Made by a program: the position numbers and the translations under genes
Notes under the pieces: generated by a model
The model's input: the letters and a program-made list of their open reading frames with translations, nothing else
The model's database searches: none
Told to the model about the DNA's origin: nothing
Origin: Deltaproteobacteria bacterium
GTDB lineage: Bacteria > Myxococcota_A > Polyangia > HGW-17 > JAJRWW01
Length of the DNA: 43,124 nucleotides
Assembly (NCBI GenBank): GCA_029938605.1
Contig: JAOZUO010000040.1
Location: forward strand, 1-43,124
Direction: 5' to 3'
Shown here: piece after piece, positions 30,821-39,654 of the stretch
How positions within the stretch are numbered: position 1 is the first letter of the stretch
Layout: each line of letters starts with the position of its first letter

Positions 30821-33800
30821 TCAGTCATTGCTTCCGGCCTGGGTTTCGTCCCGGTCGCTGATAATACTATACATGCGCTCAAGGCCGCGTTCCTCATCGA
30901 TGAGATAGTCCGAAAGCCCAGTGACGATGTGCTCGAAATCCTGGGCCGTGTACGCGTCCCGCGCCGAAGGGTCCACGCGGTGGATGGCCTCAATGACCCG
31001 CCCAAGGATGTTGATGGCGAAGAGCCCCGGCCGCTGCTCGCGAAACAGGTTCTTGCCCAGCTCTACGAAGATACGCGAGGAATCGGCCTCGTACAGGTAG
31101 TGCAACAGCTCCACGAGCTCGAAGAGGATCCGGTCATCGGGCTCGATGACCTCGCCAAACCAGCGCAGCAGTTGCTTGCCGGCGTTGCAGTCGATTCGGC
31201 TCTGGATCACATTCGACAATACCGCCAACACCGCGCCAAACAGATCCTGGTCTCCCCCGCGCGAAGCGTCGGTGATCGTGTAGAGCAGGTCGTCCATCAC
31301 CAACTTCAGCTCCGCGTAGCGAGGGTCGTCCCGTACCAGGATCATGATCTCGTGGATATAGGAAAATCCCCGGCTCTCGAAGAACTCCGCCAGATCAGTC
31401 ATCTCCTGGTCCAGGTCCTGGTCGTAGGTGGGCTCATAAAAGCTCACGGCGATCTCATCGGCCAGGATGGGCACGAGATTGACCACTAGCGGCACCGTGG
31501 TGGGGTTCACAAGGTTCCCGGCCGCGTTCACGTCCAGGAGGTAGCCCGTCAGGTCCATGCGATCCCAGGCCGCCTTGGCCGCAGGTGAGGACGCTAACAG
31601 TACGTCCATCTTGTCAAAGGCGTGTAGCAGCAACTGCAGGCGGCTCGGGTTGGAAATCACCGTCACGCCATCCCCTGCGAACACGGGCTCACCCGAGTAG
31701 GTGGAGACCCCGGCGCCCGTATCGAGCAGGTAGGCCACGAGCTCCACCAGCTCGGCGGTGGGCGACAGCGTCTCGGCACCATGGGTGACCGACATCTGGT
31801 TCATGGCTCGCAACAGCTCGGTGGTCTTGGCGAGGAACTGCGTCTCCGAGGCCATGCGGGCCAGGGGCTCTTCCAGGGCGCGCAGGTTGGTACCCCGCTG
31901 GGTGGTGATGCCGCTGGGGTCGTCGATAATGATGGAGCTGTAGTGGAAGTGCAGCACCGCAAAGAGCCGGGCAAAGGCGTGTTCGTCGTTGAGGTTGGCG
32001 AAGGCCTCGGCGAGGGGCTTCATGGCCTCCAGGGCGCCGGAACGGTCATAGGCCATCAGCATACGACCGTGGTGGTCCTTAACGTCGAAACCCTGCTTGC
32101 ACACAGCGTTCCCCAGGAAGCCGTGGTGGTGATTCATGAAGAGCCCGAACTCCTCGGCGGAGGGATACTCATCCTCAAACTCATCGATGAAGGGCACCAC
32201 CAGGGACCCCGGGAGGCCAGGCGCTTCCAGCACCGCCGTGCCCGCCATGGACTGGACGTAGTAGGTAGCCATGTCGTCGGTGATCTGCATGAAGCTCAGG
32301 GGTAGCCCGTTGAACAGGTTGATGGTGTACTCCACCTCGTACACGTCCCAGACCAGGCTCAGGAACTTCTGCTGAATGGACTTGTTGGCCTCCACGGTGT
32401 CGGGCAGGTTCCAGGGGGTGGGCGGGCCGAAGGGCAGCGTCTTGATCTGGGCGAGGCGCTGCTGACACTCGGCCACGGAGCTACACTCCAGCTCAACGTC
32501 CGGATCCCCGAGCTGGATATCGGTGTAGGCCATCAGGTTGTACAGGCCGTCGGATAGACCGTCCATGCGCGGGTCGTCGAAGGCGCGCAGCACCTCGGTC
32601 AACAGCCCCGTCTCGGCCATGTACTCCAGCTCCACGTGCAGCTCATCAAAGAGCGTGTTGCCCGGCGTGAGCCGAGCGGGGCCCTCGAAAAGCGCCATGG
32701 TCTTGCCCAGCTCGGTGAGAAGCTCTCCCACCAACTGGGGGTGTTGCTGCACGATCGCCTTCAGGCACGCCATGAGCTGCGGGAGTCGTGGGTAGCGCCG
32801 CACCTCTCGCAGCGCGTGCATCAGGTCCAGCAGGGGGTTCTGAGCCGCGTCAAAGCCCGGGTAGGTCCCGTCGGCGTCCGTGCGCATGGTCTTGCTCCCG
32901 AGCAGCCCCTCGAAGGCCGTGAACAGATCCCAGACCACGGAGTCTCCCACCATGGGATGCAAGTTCCACAGCATCATGCCCAGCAGGCTCTTTTTCACAT
33001 CGAAGTAGGCGAACAGCGGCTCGCTGATCATCTGAGCCAGGCCATCGCCGTCCCGGGACTCGCCGCCGTAGGGCGTGTCCGAGAAGACCGGCATCACGAT
33101 CTTCTGACCACCGCCGTTGACGGGATCCCCATCCACGTCCACGTCCACCACGCCGTCGCCGTTGCTGTCCACGTAAGGATCGTAGGGGAGGCCACCCTGA
33201 TAGTTGACCACCGGGTTTCCGTTGTCGTCGAGCACCACCGCCCAGGAGGGCTCCCCCGTGTCCAGATCGGAGTCCACACCCTGCAGGAGCTTCTCGACGA
33301 AGGTCGGATGCACCGGAGGGTCCGTGTCCTCCAGCTCGAGGATCTTGCGATGGGCCCAGCGCAGGATCTCCGCAAGCAGCGGCTCCTGCTCCGTCACCAA
33401 CCGGTGCACCGGCCCGAAGAGCTCCTGGTCGTAGTCCAGCAGCCGGTATAGGAGCCGATTGTAGGCGTCCGGCGGGGCGCCGTGGGAGGCTGCGAGCTTG
33501 GCGAGGGAATCGAACTGTGGCGCCTGCATCCTCGACAGCAGGTCCTGGACCCGCCGGGTGATCCGCGGGAGCTTCCCCCACACAGCGCAGACCCCCACCT
33601 TCGAGTGGCAAAACTCGGTGGTCTCAATGCACTGGGAGTCGTCGACGCAGGCCACCTCGGTCAGGGTGTGGTCGTAGTGGGGCAGGATCGACTCCAGGGC
33701 CGGCTGCAGCCCGGAGTACACCGGCTCATCCACCATGCGGTTCAAAGCCCAGATGAGGTCTTCGCGGTTCTCGGCCACCACCGCCATCTTGGCTTCGGGA

Positions 33801-33982
33801 TCGTGCTCGGCGTAGCGCATCTCCCAATGCAGGATCCGGGTGACCTCGGTGCCGAAGTCCTGGTACACCACCGATTGCCGCTCGGGGAGCTTCTCGCTGG
33901 TGCAGGCCGTCAAACCCGCGCCCAGGGCCATTCCCGCAGCTACACAAAGAGCCCAAACACAGGTTCGCAGAGCGTGATTCAA
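30821..33982 (-). CDS. Large uncharacterised lipoprotein
   Basis: 1053 residues. TTG 33982 is the likely start: GAGGG lies 7 nt upstream and the signal peptide (V-A-A-G-M-A-L-G-A-G-L-T-A-C) begins soon after, ending in lipobox LTAC. The mature protein is mostly alpha-helical, with repeated Leu-rich amphipathic helices of the HEAT/ARM kind, such as L-L-A-E-I-L-R-W-A-H-R-K-I-L-E-L-E and P-Q-L-V-G-E-L-L-T-E-L. A cysteine pair region near residue 113 (V-D-D-S-Q-C-I) and an Asp-rich insert near 270-290 (D-S-N-G-D-G-V-V-D-V-D-V-D-G-D), which looks like a calcium-binding loop, interrupt the helices. No enzymatic motif is visible. It stands alone between a FadL-type gene and the RRM gene. I do not recognise the family. 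Confidence 0.85.
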   Translation of the reverse strand: MNHALRTCVWALCVAAGMALGAGLTACTSEKLPERQSVVYQDFGTEVTRILHWEMRYAEHDPEAKMAVVAENREDLIWALNRMVDEPVYSGLQPALESILPHYDHTLTEVACVDDSQCIETTEFCHSKVGVCAVWGKLPRITRRVQDLLSRMQAPQFDSLAKLAASHGAPPDAYNRLLYRLLDYDQELFGPVHRLVTEQEPLLAEILRWAHRKILELEDTDPPVHPTFVEKLLQGVDSDLDTGEPSWAVVLDDNGNPVVNYQGGLPYDPYVDSNGDGVVDVDVDGDPVNGGGQKIVMPVFSDTPYGGESRDGDGLAQMISEPLFAYFDVKKSLLGMMLWNLHPMVGDSVVWDLFTAFEGLLGSKTMRTDADGTYPGFDAAQNPLLDLMHALREVRRYPRLPQLMACLKAIVQQHPQLVGELLTELGKTMALFEGPARLTPGNTLFDELHVELEYMAETGLLTEVLRAFDDPRMDGLSDGLYNLMAYTDIQLGDPDVELECSSVAECQQRLAQIKTLPFGPPTPWNLPDTVEANKSIQQKFLSLVWDVYEVEYTINLFNGLPLSFMQITDDMATYYVQSMAGTAVLEAPGLPGSLVVPFIDEFEDEYPSAEEFGLFMNHHHGFLGNAVCKQGFDVKDHHGRMLMAYDRSGALEAMKPLAEAFANLNDEHAFARLFAVLHFHYSSIIIDDPSGITTQRGTNLRALEEPLARMASETQFLAKTTELLRAMNQMSVTHGAETLSPTAELVELVAYLLDTGAGVSTYSGEPVFAGDGVTVISNPSRLQLLLHAFDKMDVLLASSPAAKAAWDRMDLTGYLLDVNAAGNLVNPTTVPLVVNLVPILADEIAVSFYEPTYDQDLDQEMTDLAEFFESRGFSYIHEIMILVRDDPRYAELKLVMDDLLYTITDASRGGDQDLFGAVLAVLSNVIQSRIDCNAGKQLLRWFGEVIEPDDRILFELVELLHYLYEADSSRIFVELGKNLFREQRPGLFAINILGRVIEAIHRVDPSARDAYTAQDFEHIVTGLSDYLIDEERGLERMYSIISDRDETQAGSND

Positions 33983-34028
33983 GGCAGATCCCTCACAAAA
34001 CAGCCTATGGCCAGATTATTGTATCAGA

Positions 34029-34043
34029 TCGCACCTGGTGCGA
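34029..34043. promoter_or_regulatory. Short perfect inverted repeat
   Basis: TCGCACC-T-GGTGCGA, 7-bp arms about one base, lies in the 123-bp gap between the FadL-type gene and the large lipoprotein gene (both minus strand). There is no T-run. It could be an operator for the lipoprotein gene or a weak terminator; which is not clear. Confidence 0.4.
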
Positions 34044-34105
34044 CGGAGCGATATTTTCAACACGATCGAATTCCTACCGTCACTGTTTTCCCCGCGACTC
34101 GCACA

Positions 34106-35629
34106 TCAATGCTTGAAGCTCAGCGACAGGGCCAGGATGTGATAGTGAGCCGTGTAGTGTCCGTTGCCCACGATGGTGGGGCGCCCATCCACGTAGGGCC
34201 CCGTGTCCTCTTCGTACAGGGGATTGACCTGTCGCTTCTGGCTATCGGTGACGGTCCGGTTGGCTAACATCACCAAGCCGTAGGTCACGTCCAGCCGCAT
34301 CTTCCAGAACCGGGCGCTGACCCCCAGCCCCAACCCGTGCTTGTTACCGTCAATAACCTGCACCGTGTAGGTACGGTCCGGGATGGCCCCAAGCTCGAAG
34401 AAGTAGCCCGCGCGCACCTGCACGATCTTTTTGTGAACATAGACCGAGCCCCCCAGGTGAACGGCCACCGTGTCGTGGAAGCTCTCCTTGATGGTGAAGG
34501 TCTTCACCCGGTAGGTGCCCAACCCGGGCACGTTGTCGAACTCGATGTTCTCCATGGGCCGGACCACGATGTCGCGGTGCACCGACCAGTTCTCCCAGGT
34601 AACGCCCAGCTCCACATCGAACAGCTCCTTGGGATGCACGTACCGCGCGCCCACCCGCAAGATCATGGGGAAACTGGTGTCGATGCGGATCTTGTTTCCC
34701 ACCACGGAGGTGTCGCTGAAGTAGTAGTTGGAAGGCAACCGCACCTGGAGGGTACCCTCGGCTTGGACCTTGATGGGCGTGGTGAAGGAGGCCCCCAACT
34801 CGAGCCAGGGCAGCGGACGCCCCCACACGCCGATGACCGCCCCCACCCGCGCCCAGTCCTTGCCCTCGATCTCGATGAGCGCGTCCAGGCTCGGGTCCTC
34901 GGCCCAACCGAAAATGCCCGGATAGGTGCTGATCTTCATGCGCTCCTTCATCAGGAAGCTGGACACAAAGAGCCCCACGCCCACGGAAAACTCCGGGATG
35001 GGCCGGTAGCTCACCGAGAGCTGGTAGGAGAGCAGGGTGCGCTGGGGCTTGATGAGGCTGTAGCGCTGAGGGCCGAGGTTCCAATCACAGGAGCCCGGGT
35101 CCTGATAGCACTGGGTCGCACAGTCCGACGCGCTGTGGGCCGGCGAGCACCGCGGATCGTCATCGGGCCAGTCCGTCGTCCCCGCGTAGGGACCGTACAC
35201 GCCCAGCACGAACATGAACTTCTTCAGGCCGAAGTTGCTACCGATGCCTAGGGATGGATCGGGGAACCAGGCGTTGGACGACACCTTCGGAAAGCCCCCC
35301 GCGTACCGATCGTCATAGGCGAGTACTCGGGCCTGGTCCATCCGGTGGAAGGACGCGCCCAGGTTGATCAGCGCGAAGTCCACAAACGCCGACACCATGG
35401 CGCTGGACCGAAAGAGCGTGGCCGGGTTGGACCACATGGCGTTGAGGTCATCACCGCTGGCAAAGACCGCCCCACCATGGGACAGGGCCCGCGCCCCACG
35501 CACGGGCAAAAAGAACCCCCCCGCCCGCGCCTCCCGAGCCGTGCCGAGGCCGAGTCCAAGACCGAGTCCAAGACCGAGTACCAGCAGCAAAGACAACAGC
35601 AAGCTTGAGCTTCGACCAATACGCAACAA
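34106..35629 (-). CDS. OmpP1/FadL/TodX-family outer-membrane protein
   Basis: About 507 residues. TTG 35629 has GGGAG 6 nt upstream; a TTG at 35650 is open but has no site, so I prefer the shorter form. The signal peptide core is a run of Leu-Gly pairs encoded by 12-bp DNA repeats (about 35543-35580) and is cut near A-R-A-G-G. The mature N-terminus G-G-F-F-L-P-V-R-G-A-R-A-L-S-H-G-G-A and then W-S-N-P-A-T-L is the FadL hatch signature; the rest is a beta-barrel of alternating aromatic and polar residues ending in S-L-S-F-K-H. A loop near residue 175 has three cysteines. Family members let hydrophobic compounds such as fatty acids or aromatics cross the outer membrane. No degradation genes lie beside it, so the substrate is open. 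Confidence 0.9.
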   Translation of the reverse strand: MLRIGRSSSLLLSLLLVLGLGLGLGLGLGTAREARAGGFFLPVRGARALSHGGAVFASGDDLNAMWSNPATLFRSSAMVSAFVDFALINLGASFHRMDQARVLAYDDRYAGGFPKVSSNAWFPDPSLGIGSNFGLKKFMFVLGVYGPYAGTTDWPDDDPRCSPAHSASDCATQCYQDPGSCDWNLGPQRYSLIKPQRTLLSYQLSVSYRPIPEFSVGVGLFVSSFLMKERMKISTYPGIFGWAEDPSLDALIEIEGKDWARVGAVIGVWGRPLPWLELGASFTTPIKVQAEGTLQVRLPSNYYFSDTSVVGNKIRIDTSFPMILRVGARYVHPKELFDVELGVTWENWSVHRDIVVRPMENIEFDNVPGLGTYRVKTFTIKESFHDTVAVHLGGSVYVHKKIVQVRAGYFFELGAIPDRTYTVQVIDGNKHGLGLGVSARFWKMRLDVTYGLVMLANRTVTDSQKRQVNPLYEEDTGPYVDGRPTIVGNGHYTAHYHILALSLSFKH

Positions 35630-35712
35630 CGGCGACTCCCATCCATCCAAAGCTAGAGTCTGGGCAGAGTATCAGAAGAAGTCCCCGCCAGGCGGCAGAA
35701 ATCCCAGGGTCG

Positions 35713-35736
35713 CGCCAGCCGCTTAGGCGGCTGGCG
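35713..35736. other. Perfect 10-bp stem-loop at the outer end of the foldback element
   Basis: CGCCAGCCGC-TTAG-GCGGCTGGCG is a perfect 10-bp stem with a 4-nt loop. Its right arm is also the left end of the larger foldback at 35727-35880, and its left arm plus loop (CGCCAGCCGCTTAG) recurs as CGCCAGCCGCCTAG at 35871-35884. The right arm can thus pair either locally or at long range. Confidence 0.7.
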
Positions 35737-35880
35737 TGAATAAACTTATCAAGTTGGGACACGAGGCGCGCGGCTGCCAAGGCGCGAGGAGGGCGCATAC
35801 TCTGCGTATGCAACCGACGAGCAACGCAGGCAGTCGTGATGGATCGGGTTCCAGATGATAAGGTTATTTGCGCCAGCCGC
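35727..35880. repeat. 154-bp imperfect palindrome (foldback or MITE-like element)
   Basis: The end arms 35727-35750 and 35857-35880 are inverted copies matching at 21 of 24 positions. Inner segments also pair in part, for example TTGGGACACGAGG with the complement of GATCGGGTTCCAG, and CTGCC with GGCAG, and the apex is GCATAC-TCTGC-GTATGC (35795-35811). The centre of the apex (35803) coincides with the centre of the outer arms, so the whole stretch is one long hairpin. It begins at the base after the stop codon of the IgGFc-domain lipoprotein gene. No open frame is inside. It could be a miniature transposable element, a structured RNA or a strong 3' end. Confidence 0.7.
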
Positions 35881-38175
35881 CTAGTCCTTCAGATCCATCC
35901 CTCCGGGGTACCAGTAGCTGGTGTACTGGCCGTACCCGTAGACGCTGATGCCCACCATGGCGGCGGAGTCGATGTTGTGATTGCCGCCATTGGTATTGGG
36001 GAGCTGGACCCGTGCCACGGAGTAGCCCGTGGTGCCGATGGCCGTGAACCCACCGACCGGAGCAGAGTCCAGGTTCACCGTGGCACCGGTGGGCGCGGTG
36101 ATATTGACGAAGTTCGTCGAGTAGTTGGTGGGGGCGTGGAAGAGGTAGCTGCCGCGGTATTGGCGGGTGGGTACGGCGATGGCCATGGCCGGATCGCCGA
36201 TGCCGCCACCGGCATCCTGCCCCTGCATGTACTGCACCACGATCACGTCCTCGCTCGCCGTGATCTGGAAGTTCGCGTTGACCGGACCAATCTGGATGTA
36301 GGAGCCGGCGCTCCCGATGGTGGAGGGCGCGCCGGCCTGGGCCGGGGAGTAGGTAAGGGTGGTGTTCGGCTGGGTGGCGATCACCCGCACGAGGATCGCC
36401 TTGCCCGTGCTGGGAGTGATCAGCGGCGCGGTCACCAGGTACTCGTCGCCCAGGGTTTCGATGGGCAGCACTGACTCCTCGATGTGATCGCAGTAGTGCA
36501 CTCCATAGGGAATGTCGGTACACATGTGCCCACCGATAACCTGCACCGGCTTGTCCGCCGTGACCAGAGTCCCGGTGAGGTCCGAGTTGTCCGGCATGCC
36601 GCCGGCCGGCACGCCAAACACCTGCAGCACATCGCCGGCATTCAGGATCACCGTACCGCTGCCGTTAGAGCTCACCCCAGCCCCCGCGCTCACATGCCCA
36701 CCGGTGGCCGATGGCGTGAGGGTCACCGAGGTGTTGTCCTGACTCGCGGTGACGGCGTACAGGCCCGGATAGCTGTACCCGGACCCAGACCAGTAGTTGT
36801 AAGAGACCACCCGATAGTTGCCCGTCCAGGTGTTGGTCGGCATCAGGAGCGCGGCGTCGTTGGTAAACGAGGAGGTCGACCCCACCACGTACTGGAGGGG
36901 GTTGTACTGGTACACCGTCACGGGCTGATCCGAACGTAGCCGGAAAGCCCCGTCGCCCACCAGGGAGGTCGTACTGACCATGCTCAGCGCGCTCACCCAG
37001 GGGAGCTGGATGACCTGGATGCCACCGGGCGCCACGGTTACGGTGGAGATGTTCGTCGTCCCCCGGGTGACCGTGACATTCGCGGTGGCCTGCGTCGAGT
37101 TGGACACCGCCACCGCGAAGTAGAAGACCGTCTGGTTCACCAGCCCGTTGTTGGTGATCGTGGGGTAGTAGTCGCAGCCGATGTAGCTGTGACCGAGCTG
37201 CCCCGAGGCGCAGATGCCGTCGCAGCGCCCCGTGCCCGCATTGCAGGTCATGCCCATGATCGGATCGCAGACCTCCACCATGATGGCCGATCCGTCCCAC
37301 TCGCAGTAGGTAGAGACATTCCCGTTGCACTCGGCGATGCCCGGACCGCAGACCATCAGGCAGTCCCCCGAGCAGGTCATATCGTCGGTCGTGTTGCCGT
37401 CGTCGCACACCTCGCCCGCCTCCACCGTGCCGTTGCCGCACACGGCGCAACCGCTGCGGTCGTACACACAGTTGGCGGTGTCGCAGCCGAGATCTCCGCC
37501 GGTATAGCCCTCGCCCAGGTTCGCGCAGGTCCCGCCGCCCATATCGAACAGGTCACACTCCTCGAGGTCCTCGGCCAAACCGTTACCACACACCGCGGGG
37601 ACATCCCGGCAGGCGCCCTCGTCAAGCTGACAATCGACGCAGGTCAGATCCCCCCATATGTGGCCGAGGGAGACGCAGGTCTCGCCGCGAAAATCAGTTC
37701 CGTCGCAGCTCTCATACCCCACGTCCAGAGGGTCGGTCCCCTGGGCGACGCTATTGCCGCAGTAGGTGCAGTCGGTGTCGTTGTAGGTGCAGTCGGCGTA
37801 GCAGGACAGGACGCCGGTGCTGCTGCCGTAGTCAGAGCAGTCCTTGCCGTCCAGGGCGAGGCCGTCGCACTCCTCGAGGCTGTCCAAGACGCCATCACCG
37901 CACCGAGCGAGGGTACAGTTCAAACGACAGGCGTCCGGCTCAGTGTCGCTGTTGCCCGCACCGTCGTCACAGTACTCGCCCTGGTCCAACGTCCCGTTTC
38001 CGCACCCGGGGGGGATGTAGTTGTTCTGGTTGGTGTTCTGGTTGGCGGTGTTGTCATTGCCATTGTCATTGTCATTGCCACCGCCACTGCTGCTGGGGCC
38101 GCAGGCCGCTACCGCCGCCACCGCCACCACCGCCACCACACAAAGAGTAGCCAGGGTCGTCGTCCGGGTCCTCAT
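35881..38175 (-). CDS. Lipoprotein with cysteine-rich repeats and IgGFc-binding-type domain
   Basis: 764 residues. GGAGGA lies 8 nt before ATG 38175. The signal peptide has a Val-Ala repeat core and ends in a lipobox-like A-A-C. An Asn/Asp/Gln-rich linker (residues about 33-52, encoded by short DNA repeats) leads to five or six cysteine-rich repeats (C-G-N-G-x-x-x-x-G-E-x-C-D-D-G type, up to about 285). From about 330 to the end is an IgGFc-binding-protein N-terminal-like domain, recognisable by F-R-L-R-S-D-Q-P-V-T-V-Y-Q-Y-N-P, D-A-A-L-L-M-P-T, V-I-L-N-A-G-D-V-L-Q-V-F and V-Q-V-I-G-G-H-M-C. In animals this domain occurs in mucin-like proteins; in bacteria it is found on secreted proteins of unknown ligand. 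A 174-bp gap separates it from the divergent CAP-domain gene. Confidence 0.88.
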   Translation of the reverse strand: MRTRTTTLATLCVVAVVAVAAVAACGPSSSGGGNDNDNGNDNTANQNTNQNNYIPPGCGNGTLDQGEYCDDGAGNSDTEPDACRLNCTLARCGDGVLDSLEECDGLALDGKDCSDYGSSTGVLSCYADCTYNDTDCTYCGNSVAQGTDPLDVGYESCDGTDFRGETCVSLGHIWGDLTCVDCQLDEGACRDVPAVCGNGLAEDLEECDLFDMGGGTCANLGEGYTGGDLGCDTANCVYDRSGCAVCGNGTVEAGEVCDDGNTTDDMTCSGDCLMVCGPGIAECNGNVSTYCEWDGSAIMVEVCDPIMGMTCNAGTGRCDGICASGQLGHSYIGCDYYPTITNNGLVNQTVFYFAVAVSNSTQATANVTVTRGTTNISTVTVAPGGIQVIQLPWVSALSMVSTTSLVGDGAFRLRSDQPVTVYQYNPLQYVVGSTSSFTNDAALLMPTNTWTGNYRVVSYNYWSGSGYSYPGLYAVTASQDNTSVTLTPSATGGHVSAGAGVSSNGSGTVILNAGDVLQVFGVPAGGMPDNSDLTGTLVTADKPVQVIGGHMCTDIPYGVHYCDHIEESVLPIETLGDEYLVTAPLITPSTGKAILVRVIATQPNTTLTYSPAQAGAPSTIGSAGSYIQIGPVNANFQITASEDVIVVQYMQGQDAGGGIGDPAMAIAVPTRQYRGSYLFHAPTNYSTNFVNITAPTGATVNLDSAPVGGFTAIGTTGYSVARVQLPNTNGGNHNIDSAAMVGISVYGYGQYTSYWYPGGMDLKD

Positions 38176-38349
38176 TTAGTATTCCTCCTTTCCACTCCAG
38201 GTCCAAGGGCCCTGGGTGGCTCATACAACAACAGAAGTCTGCTTTTCTATTTTGCCAGGTTTTGTCCCTCCCGGGTAGATCACAATTTTCCATCGAGCGC
38301 ATGGCGGGCGCAGGGGTGTCGTGCTCGTTGACAAAATCGGATACAATCT

Positions 38350-39549
38350 ATGACGATGAAGATGCGTAAGCGACTCCAGTGTGTACTTGTCAGAGCGAGC
38401 GCAGTAGTGCTCCTCACCGTGGTTGGAGGCCCGGCGGGCTGCGGTAGCGGCGTCGCTTATGTGGGCAATAGAATCGACGGTGGCGTAGGCGCCGACGGCG
38501 CTGTGGTGACACCTGACAGCTCCATCGCCGACGGGGCCCAACCCCTGCCGGATGGGAGCCAACCCCTGCCCGACGGCTCCTCACCCCTGCCCGACGCGTT
38601 TGTGCAGGCCGACGCGGCGCCCACGGGCTGCTCAGCCCTGGGGTGTCAAGCCAACGCCTGGTGTGACACCGGAACGGATCTGTGTCACTGCCTGACCGGC
38701 TTCGTGGACGACGGCGCCGGCGGTTGCGTGGCCGTGAACCCCGGGGACCCGGCCGCCCGCAGCCAGACGGACATGTGCCAACGCTGGACAGACGATCACC
38801 AGATCACCACGAGCCCAGCCTGGACCGCCGGCCCCAACACCTGCGATCTCGGCACCCTGGCGCCCGGCGCCATCGCCGACACCGTGGCGTACATCAACCT
38901 CTACCGCTATCTGTGCGGCCTGTCGCCCCTGGCCGACGACCCCGACCTCAACGAGAGCGCCCAATACTGCGCCGTCATCCAGGACCAGCAGAACTTCCTC
39001 GACCACACCCCCGACCCCAGCGTGGACTGCTACACCAGCGAGGGAGCCAACGCGGCCAGCTCCTCCAACCTCGCCCTCGGCCCCACGCACCCGGCGCCCA
39101 CCATCGACCTGTATATCGACGACTCCGGGGTCAGCTCCCTGGGCCACCGGCGCTGGATCCTCAACCCCTCCTACGGCCCCGCGGGCATCGGCCACGCGGG
39201 CAACGCGGGGTGCCTCTACGTCTTCTCCTGGTCCAACTCTGGTACCCCGGACTTCGTGGCCTGGCCAAACCAGGGCTTCACGCCGATTTCAGTCATTCCC
39301 TCGGTTTGGTCCTTTAGCTCCAACAACTACACCCTCAATGCGGGCACGGTGGTAGAGGTGGTTCGCCTCAGTGACACAACCTCCCTGTCGGTCAGTCTCT
39401 ACGTGCCCCCCACGGGGTACGGCCAACCGGCCGTCGCTTTCTCCGCCAACGGCTGGTCCGCCCAGGCCGGGGAGACCTACGAGATCACCATCTCGGACAC
39501 CAACGGCCCCATGGTGGTGTATCAGGTCAAACCGGTCTCCTGCCCCTAA
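38350..39549 (+). CDS. CAP-domain (SCP/PR1-type) lipoprotein
   Basis: 399 residues. Signal peptide with lipobox-like P-A-G-C, then a linker containing three near-copies of Q-P-L-P-D-G-S (about 38539-38600 in DNA) and an EGF-like cysteine segment (C-x4-C-x5-W-C-D-x6-C-H-C). The CAP domain runs from about residue 165 to 290: I-N-L-Y-R-Y-L-C-G-L-S-P-L, then Q-Y-C-A-V-I-Q-D-Q-Q-N-F-L-D-H-T, and L-G-H-R-R-W-I-L-N-P-S-Y-G, the strand that carries the conserved His-Arg-Arg-Trp of bacterial CAP proteins. The last 100 residues form a beta-sandwich-like domain. Bacterial CAP proteins are secreted, with lipid or peptide binding proposed. Starts at 38350, 38356 or 38362 are all possible; no Shine-Dalgarno is visible before them. 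Confidence 0.88.
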   Translation: MTMKMRKRLQCVLVRASAVVLLTVVGGPAGCGSGVAYVGNRIDGGVGADGAVVTPDSSIADGAQPLPDGSQPLPDGSSPLPDAFVQADAAPTGCSALGCQANAWCDTGTDLCHCLTGFVDDGAGGCVAVNPGDPAARSQTDMCQRWTDDHQITTSPAWTAGPNTCDLGTLAPGAIADTVAYINLYRYLCGLSPLADDPDLNESAQYCAVIQDQQNFLDHTPDPSVDCYTSEGANAASSSNLALGPTHPAPTIDLYIDDSGVSSLGHRRWILNPSYGPAGIGHAGNAGCLYVFSWSNSGTPDFVAWPNQGFTPISVIPSVWSFSSNNYTLNAGTVVEVVRLSDTTSLSVSLYVPPTGYGQPAVAFSANGWSAQAGETYEITISDTNGPMVVYQVKPVSCP

Positions 39550-39654
39550 CGCCCATCCGACCTGGGCCACGACGACAGCATCTCCGTCCGAAATCACGGG
39601 TCGTTTCTGGTATGATGGTAGGGGGCTTGTGAAACAGCGCGTGTGAGGATGGTC

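Noticed and set aside
30803-34027. The 10-mer ATTGTATCAG on both sides of the large lipoprotein gene (30803-30812 and 34018-34027)
   Set aside because: A 10-base match in two AT-rich gaps is too short to indicate insertion-site duplication, and the gene shows no transposon features.
38328-38347. TTGACA and TACAAT as a sigma-70 promoter of the CAP-domain gene
   Set aside because: Only 8 bp separate the two boxes; 16-18 bp are needed.
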